Both the position numbers and the translations under genes were made by a program. DNA of 64,000 nucleotides from Variovorax dokdonensis (lineage in GTDB: Bacteria > Pseudomonadota > Gammaproteobacteria > Burkholderiales > Burkholderiaceae_C), in NCBI RefSeq assembly GCF_030316895.1, contig NZ_JASZYV010000003.1:186001-250000 (forward strand). The letters are read 5' to 3'. Numbering within the stretch: the first letter of the stretch is position 1; the number at the start of each line of letters is the position of its first letter. Below the pieces are notes generated by a model. It worked only from the letters and a program-made list of their open reading frames with translations. It was not told the DNA's origin and did not search any database. This document shows positions 16,093 to 25,292 of this stretch, piece after piece.

Positions 16093-17505
16093 ATGAACGC
16101 GCACGCCCCTATGGACCACGAACCGCACGGAACCCACCAGTCGAAAAAGGCCGCCGCCAGCGGCTGGATCGGTTCCGCCCTCGAGTACTACGACTTCTTC
16201 ATCTACGCCACCGCCGCCGCGCTGGTGTTTCCGCAAGTCTTCTTCCCCAAGGGCGATCCGGCCATCGGCATCATCGCCTCGCTCGCGACCTACGGCGTGG
16301 GTTACGTGGCACGGCCCATCGGCGCCTTCGTGCTGGGGCACCTGGGCGACACGCACGGACGCAAGCAGGTGCTGCTGTGGTGCATGTTCCTGATGGGCTT
16401 TTCGACCATCGCGGTGGGCCTGCTGCCCACTTACGACCAGGTGGGCTTGCTCGCGCCGGCGCTGCTGGTGCTGATGCGCCTGATCCAGGGCTTTGCGGTG
16501 GCCGGCGAGATCTCCGGCGCGAGCTCGATGATCCTGGAGCATGCACCCTTCGGGCGACGTGGCTTCTTTGCCAGCTTCACGCTGCAAGGCGTGCAGGCCG
16601 GACAGATCCTGGCGGCAGCCGTCTTCCTGCCGCTGGCGCACTACATGCCCGCCGAGCAGTTCAACAGCTGGGGCTGGCGCATTCCCTTCCTGCTGAGCTT
16701 CATCGTCATCGTGGCAGGCTGGATCATCCGCCGCGAAGTGCAAGAGACCCCCGCCTTCACTGACAAGGCCCAGCAGGCCAAGCGCTCGCGCTCCCCAGTG
16801 GTCGACGCGTTCAAGTACAACATGCCCGACATGCTGCGCGTGGTGTGCATGGCGCTGATGAACGTCATCCCGGTGGTTGCCACGATCTTCGGGGCTGCCT
16901 ACGCGGTTCAGCCTGCCTATGGCATCGGGTTCGCCAAGGACGTCTATCTGTGGATCCCGGTGCTCGGCAACATCCTGGCTGTGCTGGTGATTCCGTTTGT
17001 GGGCAACCTGTCCGACCGCATCGGCCGCAAGCCGCCCATCGTCGTCGGCGCCCTGCTGTCGGGGTTGCTGGCCTTCGCCTACCTGTATGCCATCAGCATT
17101 CGCAACGTGCCCCTGGCCATCTGCATGTCGCTGCTGATGTGGGGCGTGGTCTACCAGGGCTACAACGCGGTGTTCCCCAGCTTCTATCCCGAGCTATTCC
17201 CCACCCGCACCCGCGTGTCGGCCATGGCCATCTCGCAGAACATCGGCACCGCCATCACGGCCATGCTGCCGGCGCTGTTCACCATCGTCGCGCCTCCGGG
17301 CTCGGCCAACATCTGGTTCACCGTGGGCGCCATCGCATTCGGCATCTGCGTGATCGCCGCCGTGGCCGCGCTGAGCGCACGCGAGACCTATCGCATCCAG
17401 ATGAACGACCTGGGCCAGCCTGACGCCGTGCCGCTGGACAAGCAGGAGTACGAGCGCCGCCGCGCCGACTCCATGGCTGCCCCGCTCGAACACGTTCACG
17501 CCTGA
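16093..17505 (+). CDS. MHS-family MFS permease (shikimate/aromatic acid)
   Basis: A 470-residue 12-helix transporter of the metabolite:H+ symporter family. The start has AGGGAGAC upstream. It shows family motifs such as GSALEYYDFFIYATAAAL in helix 1 and GHLGDTHGRK in the helix 2-3 loop, with RIGRKP-like repeats (LSDRIGRKPP) in the second half. Relatives take up shikimate, 4-hydroxybenzoate, alpha-ketoglutarate or proline by proton symport across the inner membrane. With two AroE-like dehydrogenases and a dehydratase beside it, uptake of a shikimate- or quinate-type acid is the best guess. Confidence 0.85.
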   Translation: MNAHAPMDHEPHGTHQSKKAAASGWIGSALEYYDFFIYATAAALVFPQVFFPKGDPAIGIIASLATYGVGYVARPIGAFVLGHLGDTHGRKQVLLWCMFLMGFSTIAVGLLPTYDQVGLLAPALLVLMRLIQGFAVAGEISGASSMILEHAPFGRRGFFASFTLQGVQAGQILAAAVFLPLAHYMPAEQFNSWGWRIPFLLSFIVIVAGWIIRREVQETPAFTDKAQQAKRSRSPVVDAFKYNMPDMLRVVCMALMNVIPVVATIFGAAYAVQPAYGIGFAKDVYLWIPVLGNILAVLVIPFVGNLSDRIGRKPPIVVGALLSGLLAFAYLYAISIRNVPLAICMSLLMWGVVYQGYNAVFPSFYPELFPTRTRVSAMAISQNIGTAITAMLPALFTIVAPPGSANIWFTVGAIAFGICVIAAVAALSARETYRIQMNDLGQPDAVPLDKQEYERRRADSMAAPLEHVHA

Positions 17506-17538
17506 AGCCACGCTTTCAACGACTGCCGGGAGCCTTCC

Positions 17539-18504
17539 ATGTCCATCGACCTTGCACGCTTTGCCTTCAACACCGTCACCATGGGCGGTGCCCTCAAGCA
17601 CAAGCTCGCCTGCATGAAGGCGGCCGGCTTCTCGGCCGTTGAGTTGTGGGCGCGCGACCTGATTGGGCATCCCGAGGGTGTCGACGCCGCGGCGCGCATC
17701 GTGCGGGAGAGCTCGCTGGCGGTCAGCGACTTCCAGCCGTTGCGGGACTTCGAATGCGCACCCGACGCCATGCGGCCGCACCGCCTCGAGATGGCGCGCG
17801 AGCAACTGCGTCAGATGAAGCTGGTGGGCGCCGATCTGCTGCTGGTGTGCTCGACGACGCATCCGCTGGCCATCGACGATCCGGATCGCGCGGCACGCGA
17901 CCTGCGCGAGCTGGCCGACGTCGCAGCCCCGATGGGCATCCGCATCTGCTACGAGGCGCTTTCTTGGGGGCGCCACGTCAACCGTTGGCACCAGGCCTGG
18001 GACATCGTGCAGCGCTGCGCCCATCCGAACGTGGGCCTGAACCTCGACAGCTTCCACATGGCCGTGCACGGCGACGACACGCCCGACGTGCTCGCCCAGA
18101 TCGCCCAGGTGCCGGTCGACAAGATCTTCCTGGTGCAGCTGGCCGACTACTTTTATGCACACGGCAGCACGCAGACCGACATGATCGAGCTGGCCAGGCA
18201 CCAGCGCCTGTTCCCCGGCGAAGGCCTGCATGACGTGCGCCCGCTGGTGCGCCTGCTCGAGCAGCGCGGCTACCGCGGCAGCTACACCTTCGAGGTGTTC
18301 AACGACGACTACATCAATTCGGACCCGGCCGTCGTCGCGCGGCGTGCCATGGACGCTGTGCACTGGCTCGGCGGCGTGCCGGGCGCCGACGACTCGGGCA
18401 AGGCTGCGGTCGGCGCCAATGAACGGCCCCGCACCCGCATGTCTCGCGGCCGGCGCAACTGCCAGCCGCACGCACCCATGGCATTCCAGGCATCTTCGAC
18501 ATGA
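17539..18504 (+). CDS. 3-Dehydroshikimate dehydratase-like TIM barrel
   Basis: A 321-residue protein of the sugar phosphate isomerase/epimerase (AP endonuclease 2) superfamily. The four metal ligands fit the E-D-Q-E pattern of bacterial 3-dehydroshikimate dehydratases (QuiC/AsbF): Glu139 (CYEALSWG), Asp170 (LDSFHM), Gln200 (FLVQLADY) and Glu252 (YTFEVFND). These enzymes convert 3-dehydroshikimate to protocatechuate. The last 45 residues are Arg-rich and probably disordered. Its stop overlaps the start of the next AroE-like gene (ATGA, 18501-18504). If the neighbouring dehydrogenases act on a different ring acid, this enzyme would follow them. Confidence 0.78.
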   Translation: MSIDLARFAFNTVTMGGALKHKLACMKAAGFSAVELWARDLIGHPEGVDAAARIVRESSLAVSDFQPLRDFECAPDAMRPHRLEMAREQLRQMKLVGADLLLVCSTTHPLAIDDPDRAARDLRELADVAAPMGIRICYEALSWGRHVNRWHQAWDIVQRCAHPNVGLNLDSFHMAVHGDDTPDVLAQIAQVPVDKIFLVQLADYFYAHGSTQTDMIELARHQRLFPGEGLHDVRPLVRLLEQRGYRGSYTFEVFNDDYINSDPAVVARRAMDAVHWLGGVPGADDSGKAAVGANERPRTRMSRGRRNCQPHAPMAFQASST

Positions 18505-19334
18505 TCTCCGGCAAGACCACACTCATCGGGCACCTCGGCTATCCCACCGAGACCTTCAAGGCGCCCATGATCTACAACCCCTGGTTCGAGCAGCAAGGCA
18601 TCGATGCGGTCGTCGTTCCGATGGGCATCAAGCCCGAGGACTACGCCGCCACCTTGCCCCTGCTGTTTCGGATGAGCAACCTGCGCGGCGCGCTCGTGAC
18701 CATGCCGCACAAGGTTTCGACGATGCGGCTGGTGGACGAGGTGACGCCCACCGCCCGCATCGCCGGCGCCTGCAATGCCATCCTCAAGCGCCCCGACGGC
18801 AGCTTGCTCGGCGACCTGTTCGACGGCGCCGGCTTCGTGCGCGGCGTCGAGCGCAAGGGGCGCACCATGCGCGGCGCACGCGTGCTCGTCTCGGGTGCTG
18901 GTGGCGTGGGTTCGGCCATTGCCGCCTCCATCGCTGCCGCCGGTGCGGCCGAACTGATGCTGTTCGACACGCATGCCGGCGCCGCTGAAGGCCTGGCCGA
19001 ACGCTTGCGCCAGCACTACCCGGCGCTCGTGGTGCGCACCGGATCGAAGGACCCCGCCGGCTGGGACATGGTGGTCAATGCCACGCCGCTGGGCATGCGC
19101 GACAGCGATCCGCTGCCCTTCGACATCGACCGCATCGACCCCGGCACTTTCGTCGGCGAAGTCGTCATGAAGGTCGAGTACACGCCCTTGCTTAAGGCCG
19201 CTCGCGAACGCGGTTGCCAGGTCCAGGTGGGCACCGACATGCTGTTCGAACAGATCCCGGCGTACCTCGAATTCTTCGGCTTCGGAACGACCACCGCGGA
19301 TGCGTTGCGGGCGGTCGCACGACTGGCTTACTGA
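18501..19334 (+). CDS. Second AroE-like dehydrogenase
   Basis: A 277-residue shikimate dehydrogenase family protein. It keeps the catalytic Lys71 (VTMPHK), Asn92 and Asp108 and has a glycine-rich NADP loop (SGAGGVGSA). As in the first paralog of this operon, the N-terminal SxS motif is missing (here TETFKAP) and GDNTDG is replaced by GDLFDG. The two paralogs are clearly different in sequence, so they probably handle two related substrates or two steps. It is translationally coupled to the dehydratase-like gene upstream and is the last gene of the operon. Confidence 0.82.
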   Translation: MISGKTTLIGHLGYPTETFKAPMIYNPWFEQQGIDAVVVPMGIKPEDYAATLPLLFRMSNLRGALVTMPHKVSTMRLVDEVTPTARIAGACNAILKRPDGSLLGDLFDGAGFVRGVERKGRTMRGARVLVSGAGGVGSAIAASIAAAGAAELMLFDTHAGAAEGLAERLRQHYPALVVRTGSKDPAGWDMVVNATPLGMRDSDPLPFDIDRIDPGTFVGEVVMKVEYTPLLKAARERGCQVQVGTDMLFEQIPAYLEFFGFGTTTADALRAVARLAY

Positions 19335-19554
19335 CCCACGCGCGCGCTTTTTTTTGGCGCGCAGCAGTTCAAGCAGAATCCCCCATCACAGCCGTATCAA
19401 GCGGCGGATCAGGGGGAATCAGTGGTCAAAGTTCATTGCGAACTCGCGCAAGTGTGCGCGTGCGGTTGCATATCTTGCAACTCTGTTTTGTGGCTGTTCA
19501 AGGGGGTCGAACAGCGGTCGGGGGTCGATGGGCGTATGCGGATCGAGCGAGCGC

Positions 19555-20802
19555 ATGGCTGAGGCCGGCGTCTTTCTGATTCATGGGCTCGGTGGCACGC
19601 AATACGACCTGGGAACGCTGCACAAGCAACTCACCAGCGCAGGCTTCATCACTCACTCGATCGTCCTTCCGGGCCACGGCACCAAGCCCGAGGACTTGAT
19701 CGGCGTGCATGCCGAAGATTGGCTCGAAGCGGTCTGCGCGAAGTACGACGAGCTGTCGGCGCAGCATGAAGAGTTGCATGTGGTGGGCATGTGCATGGGC
19801 GCGCTGCTGGCGGTGGAAGCCTGCAAGCGCCAGCGCCACACCAAGGGGCGCTTGATCGCGTTGGCAGCACCCGTGTTCGTCGATGGCTGGTCCGTTCCTT
19901 GGTACCGGGGACTGCGTTATCTGATGTACCGCATGCCACGGCTCACCGACCGCTGGCGCGTGAACGAGGAAGAGCCCTACGGCATCAAGAACGAGCGCCT
20001 GCGTGCGGTGGTACGCGCCAAGTTTGCAAAGGGCGATTCGTTCGCCTACAGCTGGGTGCCGTTGGCCTGCGTGCGGGAATTCGACCGCCTGCGCCGTCTC
20101 GTCATGAAGGGGCTCGACAGCATCGAATGCCCGGCCCTCGTGATCCACGCCAGGGAGGACGAGCTGACCAGCCTGCGCTCCGCCACGTTCCTCTTCGAAC
20201 GCATCGGCGCAGGCCGCCGAACCGGCCAGGCGCAGATGGTGGTGCTCGAAGACAGCTATCACCTGATCTGCGTGGACAACGACAAGGAGATCGTTGCCAG
20301 ACACGTTGTCGACTTCCTGGGCGCCAGTCCTTGCACGGCCGCAGTGGTGCGCGAGGGCGCCACATGCAGCGCATCGGCCAGGACGCTGGACATGCTCGAA
20401 CGCGCCTGCGCCCTGCTGCAGCAAGGCGCGTTTGCGGCGCTCCACCAACTCGGGACTGCGGACTTCGCCTGGTACCAGCCCGGTCGCAATCGCTGGAGCG
20501 GCGTCTTCCGGGGCAGCAAGGGACTGTCCCGGCTGGAATCCACCTTGGCAGGGCGCGCGAACTTCGAGGGCTTCGGATCACCGGTCTTCAATGCCGGCGT
20601 GGCCATCGTGCGCGCGACCTTGAGGCTCGGAGGGCACGAGTCGCGCGGCGCGATCGCCTTCACCGTCCGCCGCAACCGCCTGGTCGAAGCGCGCTGGTTC
20701 CCGGACGATCCCGTCCGCGAGAACGCCTTGATCGGTGGCGACACGCCGACTGACGAAGCGCCACCGCACGCACGTCGACCGGCGGCGCTCGTGCAGGCTT
20801 GA
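19555..20802 (+). CDS. Alpha/beta hydrolase with Cys nucleophile and NTF2-like domain
   Basis: A 415-residue protein. Residues 1-255 resemble Est30-type carboxylesterases and monoacylglycerol lipases, with an HGLGGT oxyanion segment at 10-15. The nucleophile elbow is GMCMG (78-82), with Cys80 where Ser is normal. Asp202 (HAREDEL) and His236 (SYHLICVDND) complete the triad. Residues 270-400 look like an NTF2/SnoaL-type domain (WYQPGRNRWSGVFRGSKGL). The fusion and the Cys nucleophile are unusual. The start could also be 19528. It stands alone between the shikimate-type operon and the LacI gene, preceded by about 220 bp without a gene. Confidence 0.72.
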   Translation: MAEAGVFLIHGLGGTQYDLGTLHKQLTSAGFITHSIVLPGHGTKPEDLIGVHAEDWLEAVCAKYDELSAQHEELHVVGMCMGALLAVEACKRQRHTKGRLIALAAPVFVDGWSVPWYRGLRYLMYRMPRLTDRWRVNEEEPYGIKNERLRAVVRAKFAKGDSFAYSWVPLACVREFDRLRRLVMKGLDSIECPALVIHAREDELTSLRSATFLFERIGAGRRTGQAQMVVLEDSYHLICVDNDKEIVARHVVDFLGASPCTAAVVREGATCSASARTLDMLERACALLQQGAFAALHQLGTADFAWYQPGRNRWSGVFRGSKGLSRLESTLAGRANFEGFGSPVFNAGVAIVRATLRLGGHESRGAIAFTVRRNRLVEARWFPDDPVRENALIGGDTPTDEAPPHARRPAALVQA

Positions 20803-20835
20803 AGTGGGCAGCGATGCAGGGTAAGCAAGGCATGC

Positions 20836-20847
20836 GGTAGCGCTATC
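20836..20847. promoter_or_regulatory. LacI-type operator upstream of its own gene
   Basis: GGTAGCGCTATC, one mismatch from the perfect 12-bp palindrome found twice at 21963-22001, lies 23 bp before the LacI-family start. It has the central CG-containing form typical of LacI/GntR-type operators and suggests autoregulation. Confidence 0.7.
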
Positions 20848-20869
20848 TTGCCCAACCTCGCTGCCTACA

Positions 20870-21910
20870 ATGCCGCCCATGACCGAAGCCACCCAACCCC
20901 CCAGGCGGGCCCGCCGCGGCAGCGGCGCCGTCACGTTGCATGACGTGGCCCGATTGGCCGGGGTGGCCCCCATCACCGCATCGCGGGCGGTCAACACGCC
21001 GGCGCAGGTCTCGCCCGAGGTGCTCAAGCGGGTCCAGGACGCCGTCGCTCGCACCGGCTATGTGCCCAATCGCATGGCGGGGAGCCTGGCCTCGGCGCGC
21101 AGCCGCCTCGTCGCCGCGGTGGTGCCGACCATCGCAGGGCCGGTGTTCCTGCAGACCATCCAGGCGTTGACCGAAGCGCTGGCCGATGACGGCTACCAGC
21201 TGATGCTGGGCCAATCCGGCTATGCGCAAAACCGCGAGGATGCCCTGCTCGACGCCATCATCGGAAGGCGGCCCGACGGGATCGTGCTGACGGGCGTGAT
21301 GCACTCCCCGTCCGCCCGCAAGCGGCTCATGGCCTGCGGGATTCCGGTGGTCGAAACCTGGGACCTGACGCCCACGCCGATCGACATGCTGGTCGGCTTC
21401 TCGCATGCGGATGTGGGACGGCAGGTCGCCGCCTTCTTTTGCGCGAAGGGCCATCGTCGGCTGGGCATCGTGCTGGGCGATGACGAGCGTGCCGAGCGCC
21501 GCCTGCGCGCCTACGAGGCCGAGTCACTCGCCCTGGGACTTGCACCCGTGCAGGCCGAAGTGGTGACTGCGCCCACCACCCTGCGCAGCGGCCGCGAGGC
21601 GCTGGCCCGGCTGCTGCAGCGGCCCGAGCCGATCGACGCCGTGTTCTGCAGCTCCGACCTGCTCGCCCTGGGCGTCTTGACCGAGGCCCAGGCGCGCGGC
21701 ATCGACGTGCCTCGCCAACTGGCCATCGTCGGCTTCGGCGACCTGGAGTTCGCCGCCGACGTGCATCCCGCGCTCACCTCCGTCCACATCAAGGGCGCGG
21801 AGATCGGGCGACAGGCGGCGCGATTCATCCTCGATCGGGTGGAGCACCGAGCCGAGGGGCCGCGCGTGGTCGACATCGGCTTTTCCATCATCGAACGCCA
21901 GACCGCCTGA
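20870..21910 (+). CDS. LacI-family repressor of glucarate operon
   Basis: A 346-residue regulator. The DNA-binding headpiece is VTLHDVARLAGVAPITASRA followed by the hinge region NRMAGSLASARS. The remainder is a periplasmic-binding-protein-like sensor domain, GntR/GntH type. Starts at 20870 and 20879 are both possible. Copies of GGTAGCGCTACC lie before this gene and, doubled, before the downstream Bug-gudD operon. It most likely represses both until a hexarate or a related sugar acid binds. Confidence 0.88.
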   Translation: MPPMTEATQPPRRARRGSGAVTLHDVARLAGVAPITASRAVNTPAQVSPEVLKRVQDAVARTGYVPNRMAGSLASARSRLVAAVVPTIAGPVFLQTIQALTEALADDGYQLMLGQSGYAQNREDALLDAIIGRRPDGIVLTGVMHSPSARKRLMACGIPVVETWDLTPTPIDMLVGFSHADVGRQVAAFFCAKGHRRLGIVLGDDERAERRLRAYEAESLALGLAPVQAEVVTAPTTLRSGREALARLLQRPEPIDAVFCSSDLLALGVLTEAQARGIDVPRQLAIVGFGDLEFAADVHPALTSVHIKGAEIGRQAARFILDRVEHRAEGPRVVDIGFSIIERQTA

Positions 21911-21962
21911 AGAGAGCGCACCGAAGGCCCCGCGCGGGTAAACCCGGATCCTGAAATGCCGA

Positions 21963-22001
21963 GGTAGCGCTACCATCACCGTGAGCAGTGGTAGCGCTAC
22001 C
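21963..22001. promoter_or_regulatory. Tandem LacI operators before glucarate operon
   Basis: Two exact copies of the palindrome GGTAGCGCTACC lie at 21963-21974 and 21990-22001, with centres 27 bp apart. They fall in the 168-bp gap between the LacI gene and the binding-protein gene, where the operon promoter should be. Together with the near-copy at 20836 they define the regulon of the LacI protein in this window. Confidence 0.8.
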
Positions 22002-22078
22002 AAATGGCCCGAGCACTGTGTCGATCGGTTTGCCAACACCACCCCAGCCGCCACTCGCGCGGTCACACGGAGACCCTC

Positions 22079-23038
22079 ATGAAAAAGCTGCTTTGCGCCC
22101 TCGCCCTCGGTGCCACCGCCCTGGCCGTCCAGGCCCAGGCCTGGACCGACAAGACCGTCACGCTGCTCGTGCCGTTCCCGCCCGGCGGATCGACGGACAT
22201 GGTCGCGCGCACGCTGTCCACGCAGATGGCCAACAAGCTCGGCACCACCATCGTGGTGGACAACAAGGCCGGCGCCACCGGCACCATCGGCGCGGGCATG
22301 GTCAAGCGCGCCGCACCGGACGGCACCACCTTTCTCGTCACCTCGCTCGGGCCGCTGGTGATCGCGCCGCACCTCATCAAGGGCATCCCTTACGACCCGA
22401 TCGCCGATTTCGACACCATCACGGTCGCCGTGCAGGCGCCCAACGTGCTGGTGGTGCCCGCCGCATCGCCCTACAAGAGCGTCGCCGACGTGATCGCCGC
22501 CGAGAAGAAGAATCCCGGCAAGCTCACCTTTGCTTCGTCGGGCAACGGCTCCAGCGACCACCTCACGGTCGAACTGTTCTGGCAGCAGACCGGCACGACC
22601 GGCGTGCACGTGCCATACAAAGGCGGTGCGCCGGCCATCTCCGACCTGCTCGGCGGCCAGGTGGACGCCTCGTTCCAGAACATCAACGCCGTCGTCACCC
22701 ATGTGAAGGCGGGCAAGCTGCGCGCACTGGCCGTCACGGGCGACAAGCGGAGCTCCGCCCTCCCCGACGTGCCCACCATGGCCGAAGCCGGCGTGAAGGG
22801 CGTGGACGTGTATTCGTGGCAAGGCGTGGTCGCGCCCAAGGGCCTGCCGGCCGACGTGCGCCAGAAGGCACACGCGGCCATGGTCGCCGCGCTGAACGAA
22901 CCCGAAGTGCGCAAGCAGTTCGACGCGCTGGGCTTCGAGATCGTCGCCAACACGCCCGAGCAGTTCGCCACTTTCGAGAAGAACGAGTACGAGCGCTGGA
23001 AAAAAGTGATCCAGACCGGCAACATCACGGCCAACTGA
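22079..23038 (+). CDS. Bug/TctC periplasmic binding protein (glucarate locus)
   Basis: A 319-residue tripartite tricarboxylate transporter substrate-binding protein. A 20-residue signal peptide ending in VQAQA is followed by the family opening [19 protein letters not shown] and the conserved loop [10 protein letters not shown]. It should bind a carboxylate in the periplasm. No TctA or TctB membrane gene is nearby, as is common for the expanded Bug family in Burkholderiales, so it must dock to a transporter encoded elsewhere. It is first in the LacI-controlled operon with gudD, so glucarate or galactarate is the likely ligand. Confidence 0.88.
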   Translation: MKKLLCALALGATALAVQAQAWTDKTVTLLVPFPPGGSTDMVARTLSTQMANKLGTTIVVDNKAGATGTIGAGMVKRAAPDGTTFLVTSLGPLVIAPHLIKGIPYDPIADFDTITVAVQAPNVLVVPAASPYKSVADVIAAEKKNPGKLTFASSGNGSSDHLTVELFWQQTGTTGVHVPYKGGAPAISDLLGGQVDASFQNINAVVTHVKAGKLRALAVTGDKRSSALPDVPTMAEAGVKGVDVYSWQGVVAPKGLPADVRQKAHAAMVAALNEPEVRKQFDALGFEIVANTPEQFATFEKNEYERWKKVIQTGNITAN

Positions 23039-23048
23039 GAAACCCGAC

Positions 23049-24380
23049 ATGCCCTCCTCCACCCCCGTCATCACCGCGCTGCGCGCCATTCCCGTCGCCG
23101 GACGCGACGGCATGCTGCTCAACCTGAGCGGCGCGCACGCCCCCTTCTTCACCCGCAACCTGCTGGTGCTCACCGATTCATCCGGACGCACCGGCGTGGG
23201 TGAAGTGCCGGGTGGAGAAAAGATCCGTCAGACGCTCGAAGACGCAGCCCCGCTGGTCGTGGGCCAGCCCATCGGCGCGCACCAGAAGGTGCTGCAGCAG
23301 ATGCAGAAGGCCTTCGCCGACCGCGACTCGGGCGGACGCGGCCTGCAGACCTTCGATCTGCGCACCACCATCCACGCGGTCACGGCCATCGAGTCGGCAC
23401 TGCTCGACCTGCTGGGCCAGCACCTCGAGGTGCCCGTGGCGGCGTTGCTCGGCGAAGGCCAGCAGCGCGACGAGGTCGAGATGCTGGGCTACCTCTTCTA
23501 CGTGGGCGACCGCAAGAAGACCAACCTGCCCTACGCCAGCGAGCCCGATGCCGACAACGCCTGGTTCCGCCTTCGCCACGAGGAAGCCATGACGCCCGAA
23601 GCCATCGTGCGCCTGGCCGAGGCCGCACGCGAGCGCTACGGCTTCAACGACTTCAAGCTCAAGGGCGGCGTGCTGAGCGGTGACGAAGAGGTGGATGCCG
23701 TCACCGCCCTGCACGAGCGCTTTCCGCAGGCGCGCGTCACGCTCGACCCGAACGGCGGCTGGCTGCTCAAGGACGCGATCCGCCTGGGCGAACGCATGCG
23801 CGGCGTGGTGGCCTATGCCGAAGACCCATGCGGCGCCGAAGGCGGCTTCTCCGGCCGCGAAGTGATGGCCGAGTTCCGTCGCGCCACCGGGCTGCCCACC
23901 GCCACCAACATGATCGCCACCGATTGGCGGCAGATGGTGCATGCGCTGTCGCTGCAGTCGGTCGACATTCCGCTGGCCGATCCGCACTTCTGGACCATGG
24001 CCGGCTCGGTGCGCGTGGCACAGACCTGCCGCGACTGGGGGCTGACCTGGGGCTCGCACTCCAACAACCACTTCGACGTCTCGCTGGCCATGTTCACGCA
24101 CGTCGGCGCCGCCGCGCCCGGCAAGGTCACGGCCATCGACACCCACTGGATCTGGCAGGACGGCCAGCGCCTGACCAAGGAGCCGCTGCGCATCGAAGGC
24201 GGCATGGTCAAGGTGCCGGCCAAGCCGGGCCTGGGCGTGGAGCTGGACATGGCCGAAGTCGAGAAGGCACACCAGCTCTACAAGCAGCACGGACTGGGCG
24301 CGCGAGACGACGCGATCGCCATGCAGGCGCTGATCCCCGGCTGGAGCTTCGACCCCAAGCGCCCCGCATTCGTGCGCTGA
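23049..24380 (+). CDS. gudD: Glucarate dehydratase
   Basis: A 443-residue enolase-superfamily enzyme of normal GudD length. The catalytic residues line up with E. coli GlucD with a shift of two: Lys203 and Lys205 (FKLKGG), Asp233 and Asn235 (LDPNGGW), Glu258, Asn287 ([10 protein letters not shown]) and His337 (GSHSNNHFD). It dehydrates D-glucarate (and L-idarate) to 5-dehydro-4-deoxy-D-glucarate in the cytoplasm. It begins 10 bp after the Bug gene and is followed by the aldolase that uses its product. Confidence 0.93.
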   Translation: MPSSTPVITALRAIPVAGRDGMLLNLSGAHAPFFTRNLLVLTDSSGRTGVGEVPGGEKIRQTLEDAAPLVVGQPIGAHQKVLQQMQKAFADRDSGGRGLQTFDLRTTIHAVTAIESALLDLLGQHLEVPVAALLGEGQQRDEVEMLGYLFYVGDRKKTNLPYASEPDADNAWFRLRHEEAMTPEAIVRLAEAARERYGFNDFKLKGGVLSGDEEVDAVTALHERFPQARVTLDPNGGWLLKDAIRLGERMRGVVAYAEDPCGAEGGFSGREVMAEFRRATGLPTATNMIATDWRQMVHALSLQSVDIPLADPHFWTMAGSVRVAQTCRDWGLTWGSHSNNHFDVSLAMFTHVGAAAPGKVTAIDTHWIWQDGQRLTKEPLRIEGGMVKVPAKPGLGVELDMAEVEKAHQLYKQHGLGARDDAIAMQALIPGWSFDPKRPAFVR

Positions 24381-24448
24381 TTTGTTTCACGGCAGGCGCC
24401 GCCGTGGCGCATCATCGACCCCCACACACAACCAGGAGACCGAGCATC

Positions 24449-25264
24449 ATGCGAGCCAATCGATTGCGCGAGCTGTGGAAGGCCGACCAGGCCGCCGTCA
24501 ATGGCTGGCTGGCCATTCCCAACAGCTTCTCGGCCGAGACCATGGCCCACCAGGGCTGGGACACGCTGACCATCGACATGCAGCACGGCGTGATCGACTA
24601 CCCCGCCATGGTCACGATGCTCCAGGCGATTTCCACCACGCCCACCGTGCCGATCGTGCGCGTGCCCTGGCTGGAGCCCGGCGTGCTGATGAAGACGCTC
24701 GACGCCGGCGCCTACGGCGTGATCTGCCCGATGATCAACACCCGCGAAGATGCGCAAAAGCTGGTGGCCTGGACCCACTACGCACCGCGCGGCACACGCA
24801 GCTTCGGCCCCATCCGCGCACTGCTCTATGGCGGCGCCGACTATCCCCAGCATGCCAACGACACCATCGTCACCTTCGCCATGATCGAGACCGCGCAGGC
24901 GCTGGACAACCTCGACGACATCCTGTCTGTCGAAGGGCTGGATGCGGTGTACATCGGTCCGTCCGACCTGTCGCTGGCCCTGGGCTGCCGGCCGGTGTTC
25001 GATGACGTCGATCCACCGGTGCAGCAGGCCATCGACCACATCCTCGATCGCGCCCAGGCGCATGGCCTCGTGGCCGGGGTCCACAACGGCGACCCGAACG
25101 TCGCGCTGTCGCGCGTGGCCAAGGGCTTCCGCTTCGTGACCGTCGGCTCGGACGCGCGCCTGATGGCCGCCGGCGCCCAGCAGGCGCTGGGCCGCATGCG
25201 TGCCGGCGCGACTGGCGAACCCGCCAAGACGCAGCCCCCGGCGGCGGGCAGCGCAAGCTACTGA
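24449..25264 (+). CDS. HpcH/HpaI aldolase (GarL-like)
   Basis: A 271-residue class II aldolase of the HpcH/HpaI family. I chose the ATG at 24449 for its AGGAGAC ribosome site. It shows TIDMQHGVIDY near the N-terminus (usually DxEHG), the metal-binding Glu in MIETAQALDNLDDI, and IGPSDLSLALG. In a gudD-garR operon it should be the 5-dehydro-4-deoxyglucarate (KDG) aldolase, giving pyruvate and tartronate semialdehyde. The Glu-to-Gln change in DMQHG is worth noting. Relatives also include 4-hydroxy-2-oxo acid aldolases. Confidence 0.85.
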   Translation: MRANRLRELWKADQAAVNGWLAIPNSFSAETMAHQGWDTLTIDMQHGVIDYPAMVTMLQAISTTPTVPIVRVPWLEPGVLMKTLDAGAYGVICPMINTREDAQKLVAWTHYAPRGTRSFGPIRALLYGGADYPQHANDTIVTFAMIETAQALDNLDDILSVEGLDAVYIGPSDLSLALGCRPVFDDVDPPVQQAIDHILDRAQAHGLVAGVHNGDPNVALSRVAKGFRFVTVGSDARLMAAGAQQALGRMRAGATGEPAKTQPPAAGSASY

Positions 25265-25292
25265 ACATCAACGTCCCACAAGGAGAACACGC

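Noticed and set aside
19335..19365. Terminator after the second AroE-like gene
   Set aside because: The run of eight T lies between the two GCGCGC arms, in the loop, rather than after a stem. It does not fit a rho-independent terminator.
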